Below are positions 53,117 to 61,934 of a stretch of DNA of 64,000 nucleotides, one piece after another. A program made the translations under genes and the position numbers. Numbering within the stretch: position 1 is the stretch's first letter; every line of letters begins with the position of its first letter. This DNA comes from Propionicimonas paludicola (lineage in GTDB: Bacteria > Actinomycetota > Actinomycetes > Propionibacteriales > Propionibacteriaceae). The notes beneath the pieces are model-generated. The model was not told the DNA's origin. It was given only the letters and a program-made list of their open reading frames with translations, and ran no database searches. The stretch covers positions 806,001 through 870,000 of the forward strand of contig NZ_PDJC01000001.1 in NCBI RefSeq assembly GCF_002563675.1, read 5' to 3'.

Positions 53117-53135
53117 GACAACAGTGCCCGCAGGT

Positions 53136-54374
53136 TCAGCCGGCCATCGTGACCGGGGTGGAGTCTTCGACGTAGATGACGGCGTCCCACGCCTGGGCGG
53201 GAACAACCTGGACGCTGTGCAGGGGCGGCAGGAACGCGTACCAGCCGACGAACTGCTCGCCTGCGCTCGCCATCAGGGTGGGGCTCTGGACGACGTCGGC
53301 GTTCGGACCCCGAGCGTCCGCCAACTCCAGGTAGCCGACTGACGTGCCAGCGAACATGCCGCGGTAGGCGGAGTCGACGGTGAACGAGAACTCCTCGCGG
53401 CGGTCGCGGTCACCGGAGAGGAAGCGGACGTGGTGGGCGTCGGTGCCGATCACCCGGTAGCTGTCGCCATAGGCCGCTGCGGCCAACAAGCCCAGCGTCG
53501 GGGAACCGGCAGCCGTTGCCTGGCCGGCCCGGTCTACGTGGCCGTCGTGGGCGAACAGGAGAGTGTGGGACCGTCCGGTTCGGGCTCCGCGGTCGACCAG
53601 CCAGCGCAGGTTGTCGAACATGAGGCGGTCTCGGGCCGGGCCGCTCCAGTTTGCGGCCAGCGTCCGATCCTGCAGCAGCACCTGGGTCGCATGCAGAGCG
53701 TCGCTGGCCGCCTCGGTGCCGTCGTCGGCGGCCGTGATCGCCGCTGCCAGCTCGTTGATGGCTGCAGGTACCTCGGCGGCGACCTCGTTGCCGAGCCTGG
53801 TCTGGTCGGTCAAGCTGCTGAGGCGCTTGGCCAAGGTGCGAGCCTTCTCGGGCTCGCGGGTGGCCAGCCAGTTGAGAGCCAGCGCCTTGTCCGCATCGGG
53901 ACGCTGGACGTCCACCCCGACGAAACGCACCCGCTGCTCCTCGTTGCGGCCGACGTTGTAATTGCGAGCCCAGCTCAGCAGCTCGGCCATCTCGCGGGTG
54001 CGGCTGATCGCGTAGCCGAAGCGGTGCAGGGCCTCCTCGACGGTGCCCGAGCCGCCTTGCACCCACGCATCGACGGCCGCGACGCAGCCGAAGTCCTCTT
54101 CCAAGGCCACGGTGGTGAAGCCGGCACCGACCGTGCGCTGGAGGAGGTCGAGGCGCAGGGTCTGGAACTCATGCGTCCCGTGCGTTGCCTCCCCGAGGGC
54201 GAGGACGGTGGCCGAGGTCATCCGCTCAGACAGCGTGGCCTGAGCGAACTCGACGGCCTGAGGCACGCCGACCGGACGGCTCGTCCAGGCAGACCAGCCA
54301 ACGACTGCGGTAGCCAGACAGAGGACTGCGGCTAGTGCAATGAACCAGCGGCGATGAGTGAGCGGCTTGCGCAT
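53136..54374 (-). CDS. Exported erythromycin-esterase-like hydrolase
   Basis: 412 residues from the ATG at 54374 (AGGGAGA about 7 bases upstream). An N-terminal hydrophobic segment (WFIALAAVLCLATAVVGW) predicts export or anchoring. The rest is the erythromycin esterase (Ere/EreA-like) fold: VLALGEATHGTHEFQTLRLDLL, VALEEDFGCVAAVDAWVQG, VRFVGVDVQRPD and LLFAHDGHVDRAG hold the conserved His and Glu residues. Known members open macrolide lactones; most chromosomal relatives have no proven substrate. An exported version next to an ABC exporter and a two-component system suggests a response to an external compound. Confidence 0.85.
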   Translation of the reverse strand: MRKPLTHRRWFIALAAVLCLATAVVGWSAWTSRPVGVPQAVEFAQATLSERMTSATVLALGEATHGTHEFQTLRLDLLQRTVGAGFTTVALEEDFGCVAAVDAWVQGGSGTVEEALHRFGYAISRTREMAELLSWARNYNVGRNEEQRVRFVGVDVQRPDADKALALNWLATREPEKARTLAKRLSSLTDQTRLGNEVAAEVPAAINELAAAITAADDGTEAASDALHATQVLLQDRTLAANWSGPARDRLMFDNLRWLVDRGARTGRSHTLLFAHDGHVDRAGQATAAGSPTLGLLAAAAYGDSYRVIGTDAHHVRFLSGDRDRREEFSFTVDSAYRGMFAGTSVGYLELADARGPNADVVQSPTLMASAGEQFVGWYAFLPPLHSVQVVPAQAWDAVIYVEDSTPVTMAG

Positions 54375-54409
54375 GACGGTTCTCCCTTGTGGCGGTGTGG
54401 TGGACGGGT

Positions 54410-55180
54410 TCAACTGAGGTCACCGCGGAGCAGCCGAACCGTCCCGATCACGCCGGGCACCACCACCCAGACGAGCACGGAGGTAGCCAGTTTGGCGATC
54501 GCCGGACCCATCGGTTCGACCAGCAGTGCGGCGGCGGCACCCTGGTCGAGGTAGTCGAGTACTGCGGTGGACGCCGGGCTGGCCGTCGACACCATGGACG
54601 AGACCATCGGCCAGACCAGCAGAATCACCAGGGGAGCGGGCGCGTTGCGGACGGCCAACCCGAAGGCGAGGCCCGCGCAGGCCATCAGTGCGCTCGTGGC
54701 CGTGAACACCGCTAGCCGAGGCAGATCCATGGTCCAAGGCAGGTGGCGGCCGGTCATCAGCGGCGCCACCTGCATGACCAGGGCGGCCGCGATCACCGAC
54801 AGGACGGTCAGCGCCAGCGTCATCACCAGGATCACAGCGACCTTGGCAGCCAGCACCTCGCCGCGCCTCGGGTTCAGAGTGAAGGTGACCGCGGCCGTCC
54901 GGGTGGTGAACTCCGAGGTGATGAGCAAAACGGCCATCACCATCAAGACGATTCCGCCGGGGGTTCCGGCCAGCCGGGCGATCTGGCCGAAGTCGGTGTG
55001 CGGGCCTGCGGTCAGGGCGGCCCCGCCGCCGAAGACTCCGGCCAGGACGGCGGCGGACGCGAGGAGCGCCAATGCCGCGCGGGTGTTCACAAGCTTGCGG
55101 AACTCCACAGCGAAGGTGCGCAGCATCCTCGGCAGTTGGGCGCTTCTGGACGTAGTGGTGGCGAGTGCGGGTGTGGTCAT
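54410..55180 (-). CDS. ABC-2-type transporter permease
   Basis: 256 residues with six membrane helices. The start (RMLRTFAVEFRKLVNTRAALALLASAAVL, landmark) and an early EFTTRTAAVTFTLNPRR loop are typical of ABC-2 permeases linked to peptide-antibiotic and lantibiotic resistance exporters. It follows the ATPase by 19 bp and precedes the esterase-like gene by 35 bp. Probably exports or extrudes a membrane-active compound. Confidence 0.85.
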   Translation of the reverse strand: MTTPALATTTSRSAQLPRMLRTFAVEFRKLVNTRAALALLASAAVLAGVFGGGAALTAGPHTDFGQIARLAGTPGGIVLMVMAVLLITSEFTTRTAAVTFTLNPRRGEVLAAKVAVILVMTLALTVLSVIAAALVMQVAPLMTGRHLPWTMDLPRLAVFTATSALMACAGLAFGLAVRNAPAPLVILLVWPMVSSMVSTASPASTAVLDYLDQGAAAALLVEPMGPAIAKLATSVLVWVVVPGVIGTVRLLRGDLS

Positions 55181-55199
55181 GTCGGCTTCTTTCGGACGA

Positions 55200-55904
55200 T
55201 CAGGCAGCGCGGTCGGAGTCGGAGGTGAGGTGGAAGTAGGCCGCCTCGAGGTCGCGCTCGGAGGACCAGCTGTCCAAGGTCCCGGCGATGCGGCCGGCGC
55301 TGATCACGACAACTCGCTCGGCCAGCCGGCTGACCTCGGAGAGCAGATGGCTGCTGAGCAGGACGGTGCCACCGCGGGCAGCGCGGGAGCGGAGCAACTC
55401 CGCGAGCCAGCGTTGGCCTTGCGGATCCAGGCCGTTGGCCGGTTCGTCCAGGATCAGAACAGGCGGATCTCCCAGCAGCGCCTGGGCCAGGCCGAGCCGC
55501 TGCCGCATGCCCAGCGAGTACGTGCCGACTCGGCGACGGGCCTCTGCCGTCGTCAGGCCGACCTCGGCCAGGACGATGTCGATCCTGGACCTCGAGCAGC
55601 CGATCATCAGGCAGGCCATCCGCAGCGTCTCCAGGCCAGTCCGTCCGGGGTGGAAGTTGCCCGCGTCCAACAGGGCTCCAGCGACACGTCCGGGCTCGGC
55701 CAAGCTGGAGTAGGTCTGCGCGCCGATGGTGGCTTCGCCGGCGTCCGGACGGACCAGGCCGAGCAGCATCCGCAGGCTGGTCGACTTCCCGGACCCGTTC
55801 GGGCCGAGGAAGCCGGTCACCGCCCCCGGACGGGCTTCGAACGACACATCGTCCAAGGCGAGGGTGGCGCCGAAGCGCTTGGTCACGTGGCTGAGGCTGA
55901 TCAT
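55200..55904 (-). CDS. ABC transporter ATP-binding protein
   Basis: 234 residues from the ATG at 55904, just before the conserved ISLSHVTKRFG. Walker A GPNGSGKSTSLRMLLGL, signature TYSLGMRQRLGLAQAL, Walker B VLILDEPANGLDPQG and the SSHLLSE switch are complete. It is of the drug/antibiotic-export DrrA/BcrA-like subgroup. First gene of the minus-strand series, divergent from the sensor kinase gene, which probably controls it. Confidence 0.9.
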   Translation of the reverse strand: MISLSHVTKRFGATLALDDVSFEARPGAVTGFLGPNGSGKSTSLRMLLGLVRPDAGEATIGAQTYSSLAEPGRVAGALLDAGNFHPGRTGLETLRMACLMIGCSRSRIDIVLAEVGLTTAEARRRVGTYSLGMRQRLGLAQALLGDPPVLILDEPANGLDPQGQRWLAELLRSRAARGGTVLLSSHLLSEVSRLAERVVVISAGRIAGTLDSWSSERDLEAAYFHLTSDSDRAA

Positions 55905-56028
55905 GGGTTCAGCACAACTCAGCCAGGTGGGTCGCGTCATCGGGCGATCGGCCAGCCCGGTCGTAGCCATTCGGACCGACGGCCATAGCCGAAGGTCGCT
56001 AACCAGCCCGGTCGCAGACCCATAGCCT

Positions 56029-57207
56029 GTGGAGGTGACCGATATCGCCGACCTCAGAAGTGAGGACAGCTCGCGCCCGTGGCCCGCCGTCGCGTGGACA
56101 GTTGCGGTCCTGGGATGGCTGTACTACATGACCCCGGTCTTCGCCGGACGCGTGGACGGACCGTCCGCGCCGGCGCGGATCGCGCTCATCGCGCTCCCGG
56201 GTGTCATCGCCGTGGCGGCTCTGGCCTGGCGCCATCGCCGGCCGTGGGGAGTTGCTCTGCTGATCATGGTCACGCTGTTGCTGTCACCGGCCGGGCTGGG
56301 TGCGGCCCTGGTGATTCAGGAGCGGCTCGCTCGCAACGGTGACCGCCGATGGGCCACTCCGCTGGCCGGCGTGGGGATGGTCGTGGCCACCCTCGTCCGG
56401 CTTCTGGTGAGCCCGGACGTCGGGCCGTGGCGGATGGCCTCGACGGTGGAACTGTCGCTCTGCGTCATCGGGGTGGTGCTGGCGATGCTGATCGGGTTGC
56501 TGCGCACAAGTCAGGTCGAGCTCCAGGAGCAGCGCCTGTCCGCCGAGCTGGCCCGCGCCGACGCGGAGGTGGCTCGGCTGCGGGAGGCGCGGCTCGCTGA
56601 GCGAGAGCTGATCGCCCGTGAGATGCACGATGTCGTCGCCCACCGGATCTCGCTGGTGGCGATGCATGCCGGTGCGCTCGGCTATCGCGACGATCTGCTC
56701 GGTGATGAAGCCCGCGAGACGGTGAGCCTGATTCAGGCCAATGCGAAGGCTGCCCTGAGTGAGCTGCGGGCAATGCTGACCACGCTGCGTGGCCCGGGGG
56801 AGGCGCCGGCCGAGCCGCAGCCCACCTTGGCCGAGCTCGATGCCTTGCTGGCAGATGCCGAAGCCGCTGGCCAGAAGGTCACCCTGTCGAAGGTGGGTGA
56901 CTTCGGGGCGGTTCCGCAGCGGGTCTCGCGGCACACCTTCCGGATCGTGCAGGAAGGGCTGACCAATGCGCGCAAGCATGCGCCAGGGGTGCCGGTATCG
57001 GCTGCGGTAGAGGTCGGCAGCAGCGCGGTACGGGTACGGATCAGCAACCCATTGGCCGACTTGGCCCCGACGGCGCCCGGGGCGGGCCTCGGCCTGCTCG
57101 GGGTTGCCGAGCGAGTAGCGCTGGTCGGCGGTAGCGTGACCTACGGAGCGGTGGACGGAGAGGGTTTCGTCCTGGAAGCCGAGCTGCCGATCAAGGAGCC
57201 GATGTGA
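56029..57207 (+). CDS. NarL/DesK-type sensor histidine kinase
   Basis: 392 residues from the GTG at 56029; a second GTG at 56035 is also possible. Five or six N-terminal membrane helices without a large extracellular domain (to about 155), a short coiled coil and the HisKA_3 box REMHDVVAHRISLVAMHAG (phospho-His). The ATPase part has FRIVQEGLTNARKHAPG and GAGLGLLGVAERV. The topology suggests sensing within the membrane or through the neighbouring ABC transporter. Its stop overlaps the response regulator start. Confidence 0.9.
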   Translation: MEVTDIADLRSEDSSRPWPAVAWTVAVLGWLYYMTPVFAGRVDGPSAPARIALIALPGVIAVAALAWRHRRPWGVALLIMVTLLLSPAGLGAALVIQERLARNGDRRWATPLAGVGMVVATLVRLLVSPDVGPWRMASTVELSLCVIGVVLAMLIGLLRTSQVELQEQRLSAELARADAEVARLREARLAERELIAREMHDVVAHRISLVAMHAGALGYRDDLLGDEARETVSLIQANAKAALSELRAMLTTLRGPGEAPAEPQPTLAELDALLADAEAAGQKVTLSKVGDFGAVPQRVSRHTFRIVQEGLTNARKHAPGVPVSAAVEVGSSAVRVRISNPLADLAPTAPGAGLGLLGVAERVALVGGSVTYGAVDGEGFVLEAELPIKEPM

Positions 57208-57854
57208 TCCGTGTCGCCATCGTCGACGACGACGCCATGGTGCTCACCGGACTTCGGATGATCTTCGGCGGGCCGGTCGACATCGAGGTGGTCGGCCAGG
57301 CCGGCGACGGGGCGTCCGCGCTCGCTGTGCTCGACCAACTCGAGGTGGACGTCCTGCTGCTCGACATCCGGATGCCCGGCATGGACGGCTTGGCCACCCT
57401 GGCCGCGCTCGCAGAGCGTCCGCGCCGCCCGAAGGTGATCGTGTTGACCACCTTCAACACCGACGACTACGTCTTGCGGGCGCTCGCCCTGGGGGCTGAG
57501 GGGTTCTTGCTGAAGGACGCCGACCCGGAACGACTGGTCGATGCCGTGCGCCGCGTGCATGCCGGCGAGCCGATGCTGGCCCCGGAGGTCACCTCGGCTC
57601 TGATCGCTGTGGCCACGAAGGCACCGCAGGCGAACACCGTGGCCTCTACCGAGCTCAACAGCCTCACTCCGCGGGAGCGGGAGGTGGCCGTGCTGGTGGC
57701 ACGAGGGATGACCAACTCGCAGATCGCCACCCGCTTGCAGATGAGTCTTGCCACTGTGAAAGCCAATCTGACCAGGGTGTTCACCAAGCTCGGTGTCGAC
57801 AACCGGGTGTCGGTGGCCATGGTGGTCCGAGACAGCGAGGCCCGCCCAGGCTGA
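57204..57854 (+). CDS. LuxR/NarL-family response regulator
   Basis: 216 residues from the GTG at 57204, overlapping the kinase stop (GTGA). The receiver domain has VAIVDDDAMV, the phospho-Asp in LLLDIRMPGMDG and the switch Lys in FLLKDADPE. The C-terminal HTH is LTPREREVAVLVARGMTNSQIATRLQMSLATVKANL (landmark). It most likely activates the divergent ABC/esterase series. The gene ends next to a palindrome cluster. Confidence 0.92.
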   Translation: MIRVAIVDDDAMVLTGLRMIFGGPVDIEVVGQAGDGASALAVLDQLEVDVLLLDIRMPGMDGLATLAALAERPRRPKVIVLTTFNTDDYVLRALALGAEGFLLKDADPERLVDAVRRVHAGEPMLAPEVTSALIAVATKAPQANTVASTELNSLTPREREVAVLVARGMTNSQIATRLQMSLATVKANLTRVFTKLGVDNRVSVAMVVRDSEARPG

Positions 57855-57887
57855 GTGAGCGGCTTCGCCAGGATCAGCCGCCGGGGG

Positions 57888-57985
57888 CTTCGACAGGCTC
57901 AGCCATCGGGGTTCCTGGGTTGGTCGTCCCGATCCCTGAGCTTGTCGAAGGGATTGATCGCTGGCGTCGACAGGCTCAGCCAGCG
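57888..57985. repeat. Cluster of CTTCGACAGGCTCAGCC palindromic elements
   Basis: Copies at 57888-57904 and 57967-57981 and an inverted copy (CCCTGAGCTTGTCGAAG) at 57934-57950; the last is enclosed by a perfect CGCTGGC/GCCAGCG stem (57959-57985). It fills the gap between two convergent genes. A related copy lies at 47454-47471 and a partial one near 16213. They behave like REP-type intergenic palindromes and may also terminate transcription. Confidence 0.75.
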
Positions 57986-57992
57986 ACAAGGC

Positions 57993-58868
57993 TCAGAAGG
58001 TGGTCAGCCCCCGGCTGCGAAACACGGCCCGAGCACTCTCGACCTCGGCGGCGGTCGGGGTGCGATTGCCTGCCAGCGCGTAGTCGAGGCCGAGTTCGTC
58101 CCACTTCGTGGTGCCGAGCTGGTGGAACGGCAGCACCTCGACGCGGGAGACGCTGCCGAACGACGCGGCGTGGTCGGCGACTCGCTCGACGGTGGCCGGG
58201 TCGTCCGTCAGGCCCGGAACCAGGACGAAGCGAACCCAGATCTCGATGCCGAGGGCGGCGACTCGGCGTCCGAACTCCAGGGTGGGCTCAAGCGACCGGC
58301 CGGTGACCTGGCGGTAGGTGGCCTCGTCGCCAGCCTTGATGTCCAGCAGGACGAGGTCGACGTCGGCCAGCATGGCGTCGTCGGCGTTGCGCCCCAGGTA
58401 GCCGGACGTGTCGATGGCGGTGTGGACGCCGAGCTGCTTGGCTCCGCGCAGGATGCGTCGGGCGAACGCTGGCTGGGCCAGCACCTCGCCGCCGGACAAG
58501 GTGATGCCGCCGCCGGTTGCGCGGAAGATGGCGCGATAGCGACCGATCCGCGCGAGCAGGTCGTCGGCGAACACGGGGACGCCGCCGCGGGCGCTCATCG
58601 TGTCCGGGTTGTGGCAGTACAGGCAGCGCAGCGGGCAGCCGGCGAGGAACGTGGTCATCCGCGTCCCCGGCCCGTCCACGGCCGTCACCAGCTCCCAGGA
58701 GTGCACCGAACCCACCTCGCCGCTGCGCTGGGCGGCGAGCAGCTCGCTGCGCTCAAGGTGCAGCGCGGTGGGCAGCCCGGCCAGGCGTCCGGCCTCCGGC
58801 GCCCGCACAGGTCGGAGCGCCGCCCCGGGCTCATACCCCGGGGCGACCTCCAACAGGGTCGAGGCCAC
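57993..58868 (-). CDS. pflA: Pyruvate formate-lyase activating enzyme (radical SAM)
   Basis: 291 residues from the GTG at 58868. The radical SAM cluster motif is CPLRCLYCHNP (CxxxCxxC), followed by GGITLSGGEVLAQ and the substrate-binding part VDLVLLDIKAG and VPGLTDDPATV. It generates the glycyl radical in PflB. About 50 residues precede the usual start of the family (GSVHSWELVTAVDGPGTRM), so either the real start is later or there is an extension. It follows pflB on the minus strand with 2 bp between, making an anaerobic operon. Confidence 0.92.
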   Translation of the reverse strand: MASTLLEVAPGYEPGAALRPVRAPEAGRLAGLPTALHLERSELLAAQRSGEVGSVHSWELVTAVDGPGTRMTTFLAGCPLRCLYCHNPDTMSARGGVPVFADDLLARIGRYRAIFRATGGGITLSGGEVLAQPAFARRILRGAKQLGVHTAIDTSGYLGRNADDAMLADVDLVLLDIKAGDEATYRQVTGRSLEPTLEFGRRVAALGIEIWVRFVLVPGLTDDPATVERVADHAASFGSVSRVEVLPFHQLGTTKWDELGLDYALAGNRTPTAAEVESARAVFRSRGLTTF

Positions 58869-58870
58869 GC

Positions 58871-61141
58871 TCAGACGGCCTCGTGGAACGTGCGGGACAG
58901 CACGTCGAGCTGCTGCTCGCGGGTCAGCTTGGTGAAGTTCACCGCGTAGCCGGAGACCCGGATGGTGAGCTGCGGGTACTTGTCCGGGTTCTCCATGGCG
59001 TCGAGGAGGGTCTCCCGGTTCAGCACGTTGATGTTGGCGTGGTACAGGCCCTCGCCGAAGCCGGCGTCGAGGATGCCGACCAGGTTGCTGATCCGCTCCT
59101 CGCCAGTGCGGCCCAGCGCGTCCGGCGTGATCGTGTTGGTCAGCGAGATGCCGTCCAGCGCGTCGTCGTAGGAGAGCTTGCCGACGCTGAGCATCGAGGC
59201 CAGCATGCCGTGGCTGTCGGCGCCGTTCTCCGGGTTGGCTCCCGGTGCGAACGGGGTGCCGGCCTTGTGCCCGCAGGGGAACGCGCCGGTGGCCTTGCCG
59301 TAGACGACATTGGACGTGATGGTCAGCACCGACTGGGTGGGGACGGCGTCCCGGTACATCCGGATGCTGCGGATCTTGTCCATCACGGTCTTCACGACCA
59401 GGGACGCGAGCTCGTCGGCGCGATCATCGTCGTTGCCGTACAGCGGGAACTCGCCTTCGGTGCGGTAGTCGACGACCAGCCCGGTCTCGTCGCGGACGGG
59501 GGTCACCCGCGCGTACTTGATGGCCGACAGTGAGTCGGCCACGATCGACAGCCCGGCGATGCCGCAGCCCATGGTGCGGACGACCTCGTCGTCATGGAGG
59601 GCCATTTCCATGGCCTCGTAGGCGTACTTGTCGTGGCTGTAGTGGATGATGTTCAGCGCCTCGACGTAGGTCTCGACGGCCCAGGTGAGCATCTGGTCGT
59701 ACTTGGCCCAGACGGTGTCGAAGTCGAGCGGGCCGTCGCCCTCGATGGCGTCGTGATCAGGCACGATCCGCTTGCCCGACACCTCGTCGCGGCCGCCGTT
59801 GATGGCGTAGAGGAAGGTCTTGGCCGCGTTCAGCCTGGCGCCGAAGAACTGCATCTGCTTGCCGATCGCCATCGGCGAGACGCAGCAGGCGATGCCGGTG
59901 TCGTCGCCCCAGTGGCCACGAATCTCGGCGTCGTCGGTGTACTGGATCGCCGAGGTCTCGATCGAGATCAGCGAGCAGAAGTCCTTGTAGCCGGCCGGCA
60001 GCTTGGCGTCCCAGTAGACCGTGATGTTCGGCTCCGGGGCAGGGCCGAGGTTGCGCAGGGTCTGCAGCAGCCGGAAGGAGGTCTTGGTGACCAGGGTGCG
60101 GCCGTCGTCGGCGAAGCCGCCGTCGGACCAGGTCGCCCAGTACGGGTCGCCGGAGAAGATCTGGTCGTAGTCGATGGTGCGCAGGAATCGGACGATGCGC
60201 AGCTTGGTCACCAGCGCGTCGATGACCTCCTGGGCATCGGACTCGGTGATCATGCCGGCGGCGAGATCGCGCTCGGCGTAGACGTCGAAGAAGCCGGACA
60301 GGCGGCCGATGCTCATGGCGGCGCCGTCCTGGCTCTTCACCGAACCCAGGTAGGCGAAGTACGTCCACTGGACGGCCTCGACGAAGGTGGCAGCCGGACG
60401 TCCGAGGTCGAACCCGTACTCCTCGCCGAGGTTCTTGAGCTTGCGCAGAGCCTTGATCTGCTCGGCGTGCTCCTCGCGGTAGCGCGCCCAGTTCTCGCTG
60501 AACGGCTGGTCGTTGATCGAATCCATGTCGGCCTGCTTGGCCTCGATGAGCCGGTCGATGCCGTAGAGCGCGACGCGGCGGTAGTCGCCGATGATCCGGC
60601 CGCGGCCGTAGGCGTCCGGCAGGCCAGTGACGAGGTGTGCGCTACGGGCGGCGCGGATGCGCGGGGTGTAGATCTCGAAGACAGCCTCGTTGTGCGTCTT
60701 GCGGTACTTGGTGAAGACCTCCTTGAGCCGCAGGTCGGGCTCGAGCCCGGCCTCGCGGATCGCGGTCTCGACCATCCGCCAGCCACCGGCCGGCATCATC
60801 GGACGCTTCAGCGGGACGTCGGTCTGGAGGCCGACGATGACGTTGTCCTCGTCGCAGATGTAGCCGGCCGGGAAGGCGTCCACGTCGGCCGGGATGTGGG
60901 TCTCGACGTCGTAGACGCGCTTGGCGCGCTCGACGGAGAGGTAGTCACGCTGCAGGGTCTCCCAGACCGTCAGGGTGCGCTCGGTGGGGCCGGCCAGGAA
61001 GGCGGCATCCCCGGTGTAGGGCGTGTAGTTCGCCAAAATGAAGTCGCGGACGTCGATGCGCTCGGTCCAGGGGCCGGTGGTGAACCCCTCCCACGCGTCG
61101 TCCCGGTACAGCGATGGGCGAGTGTCCACTTCGGCGGTCAT
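58871..61141 (-). CDS. pflB: Formate C-acetyltransferase (pyruvate formate-lyase)
   Basis: 756 residues from the ATG at 61141 (AAGGAG 5 bases upstream), the normal size. The active-site cysteine pair is in [12 protein letters not shown] and the glycyl radical site is RVSGYAVNF close to the C-terminus. The enzyme converts pyruvate and CoA to acetyl-CoA and formate without oxygen. Together with PflA it shows a mixed-acid or formate-producing fermentation. No formate transporter or dehydrogenase is in the window. No clear Rex or FNR palindrome was found upstream. Confidence 0.95.
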   Translation of the reverse strand: MTAEVDTRPSLYRDDAWEGFTTGPWTERIDVRDFILANYTPYTGDAAFLAGPTERTLTVWETLQRDYLSVERAKRVYDVETHIPADVDAFPAGYICDEDNVIVGLQTDVPLKRPMMPAGGWRMVETAIREAGLEPDLRLKEVFTKYRKTHNEAVFEIYTPRIRAARSAHLVTGLPDAYGRGRIIGDYRRVALYGIDRLIEAKQADMDSINDQPFSENWARYREEHAEQIKALRKLKNLGEEYGFDLGRPAATFVEAVQWTYFAYLGSVKSQDGAAMSIGRLSGFFDVYAERDLAAGMITESDAQEVIDALVTKLRIVRFLRTIDYDQIFSGDPYWATWSDGGFADDGRTLVTKTSFRLLQTLRNLGPAPEPNITVYWDAKLPAGYKDFCSLISIETSAIQYTDDAEIRGHWGDDTGIACCVSPMAIGKQMQFFGARLNAAKTFLYAINGGRDEVSGKRIVPDHDAIEGDGPLDFDTVWAKYDQMLTWAVETYVEALNIIHYSHDKYAYEAMEMALHDDEVVRTMGCGIAGLSIVADSLSAIKYARVTPVRDETGLVVDYRTEGEFPLYGNDDDRADELASLVVKTVMDKIRSIRMYRDAVPTQSVLTITSNVVYGKATGAFPCGHKAGTPFAPGANPENGADSHGMLASMLSVGKLSYDDALDGISLTNTITPDALGRTGEERISNLVGILDAGFGEGLYHANINVLNRETLLDAMENPDKYPQLTIRVSGYAVNFTKLTREQQLDVLSRTFHEAV

Positions 61142-61372
61142 ACAGCTCCTTCTGCGCACGCGCGCGGGTTACGCGCGCGAGCTTGGTTGGGGATGCCACC
61201 AGGTCGGCGGTTAGCCAACGGCGGCGAGCAGGCCAAAGGCCTTGCGAGAGGCAAGTCTAGAACAATTGCGACTATTGGTAGGACCAACCGGTTGCGTCTG
61301 AGACGTTCACATGAGGCACGGCGTCCCCGGAGGCGGGGCCAGCGTCGTGGCCCCGGATCGAGACGGCCTCGG

Positions 61373-61446
61373 TGGGGCGGGCGGGGCTCGAACCCGCGAC
61401 CCAGGGATTATGAGTCCCCTGCTCTGACCGGCTGAGCTACCGCCCC
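61373..61446 (-). tRNA. tRNA-Met (anticodon CAT)
   Basis: On the minus strand, acceptor GGGGCGG pairs with CCGCCCC; D arm GCTC/GAGC; anticodon stem GGGGA/TCCCT with loop CTCATAA; T arm GCGGG-TTCGAGC-CCCGC; discriminator A. 74 nt, the terminal CCA is not fully encoded. The three G-C pairs expected of an initiator stem are not cleanly present, so an elongator (or Ile2 type with modified C) is more likely. Confidence 0.9.
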
Positions 61447-61615
61447 CAGTGTCGTCCGCGAGTCACGGTATCGGGCGGCTCGCTCGAGCGACAAACGATG
61501 GACGGGTGTGGCGGGCGTGAGTCCGTCCGGAACCTCTCGAGGCGGAAGGACGGGGGAGTGGACATGTGGCGCCGTCCGCCTGGATGACATCGGTCCCACA
61601 ACGCCACATAGGTGT

Positions 61616-61642
61616 TTGACAGGCCGAATCCCAGTGTATACA
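61616..61642 (+). promoter_or_regulatory. Sigma-70-like promoter for the secreted protein gene
   Basis: TTGACA at 61616-61621 and TATACA at 61637-61642, spaced 15 bp (slightly short). It implies a transcript leader of nearly 290 nt. Confidence 0.55.
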
Positions 61643-61652
61643 GTCGTGCGCA

Positions 61653-61825
61653 GCGGGAAACCTCCCGCGTTCCAGGTCGACGAAAGGTGCCTCGTGGCGC
61701 GGTATGAAGTTCCGGTAACCGCCCACCGATGTATGGCGGCACCACTGCGGCTGAGCTGACCTCAGCGGCCGCGGGCTGTCCTCGATGCGACAGCCCAACT
61801 GACCTGTGAGTTGACTCCAACTCAC
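61653..61825 (+). ncRNA. Candidate structured RNA leader with consecutive perfect hairpins
   Basis: Perfect stems: GCGGGA/TCCCGC (61653-61668), GCTGAG/CTCAGC (61750-61766), GGGCTGTC/GACAGCCC (61773-61796) and GTGAGTTG/CAACTCAC (61806-61825); a further pairing (GGT/ACC with GC extensions) spans about 61696-61723. None matches a riboswitch that I recognise. Confidence 0.5.
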
Positions 61826-61934
61826 CAAGACGCCGACGCGTGCCCGTCCGAGGCGCGCTCTTTGAACGCAACTCCATCGAGTGCGGCTTTGCCGCGCCCT
61901 TGCGACGCCTTGTCGCGCACCCAGAAAGGCAATC

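Larger units (their letters stand above)
61448..61934. other. Promoter and long structured 5' leader of the last gene
   Basis: 487 bp without a supported gene. It holds a sigma-70-like promoter at 61616-61642 and, between the predicted start and the ATG at 61935, a series of perfect stems. Several small minus-strand frames here appear to be chance openings. Confidence 0.5.

Noticed and set aside
57888-57985. CRISPR-like array
   Set aside because: Three short copies in alternating orientation with unequal spacing; no cas genes.
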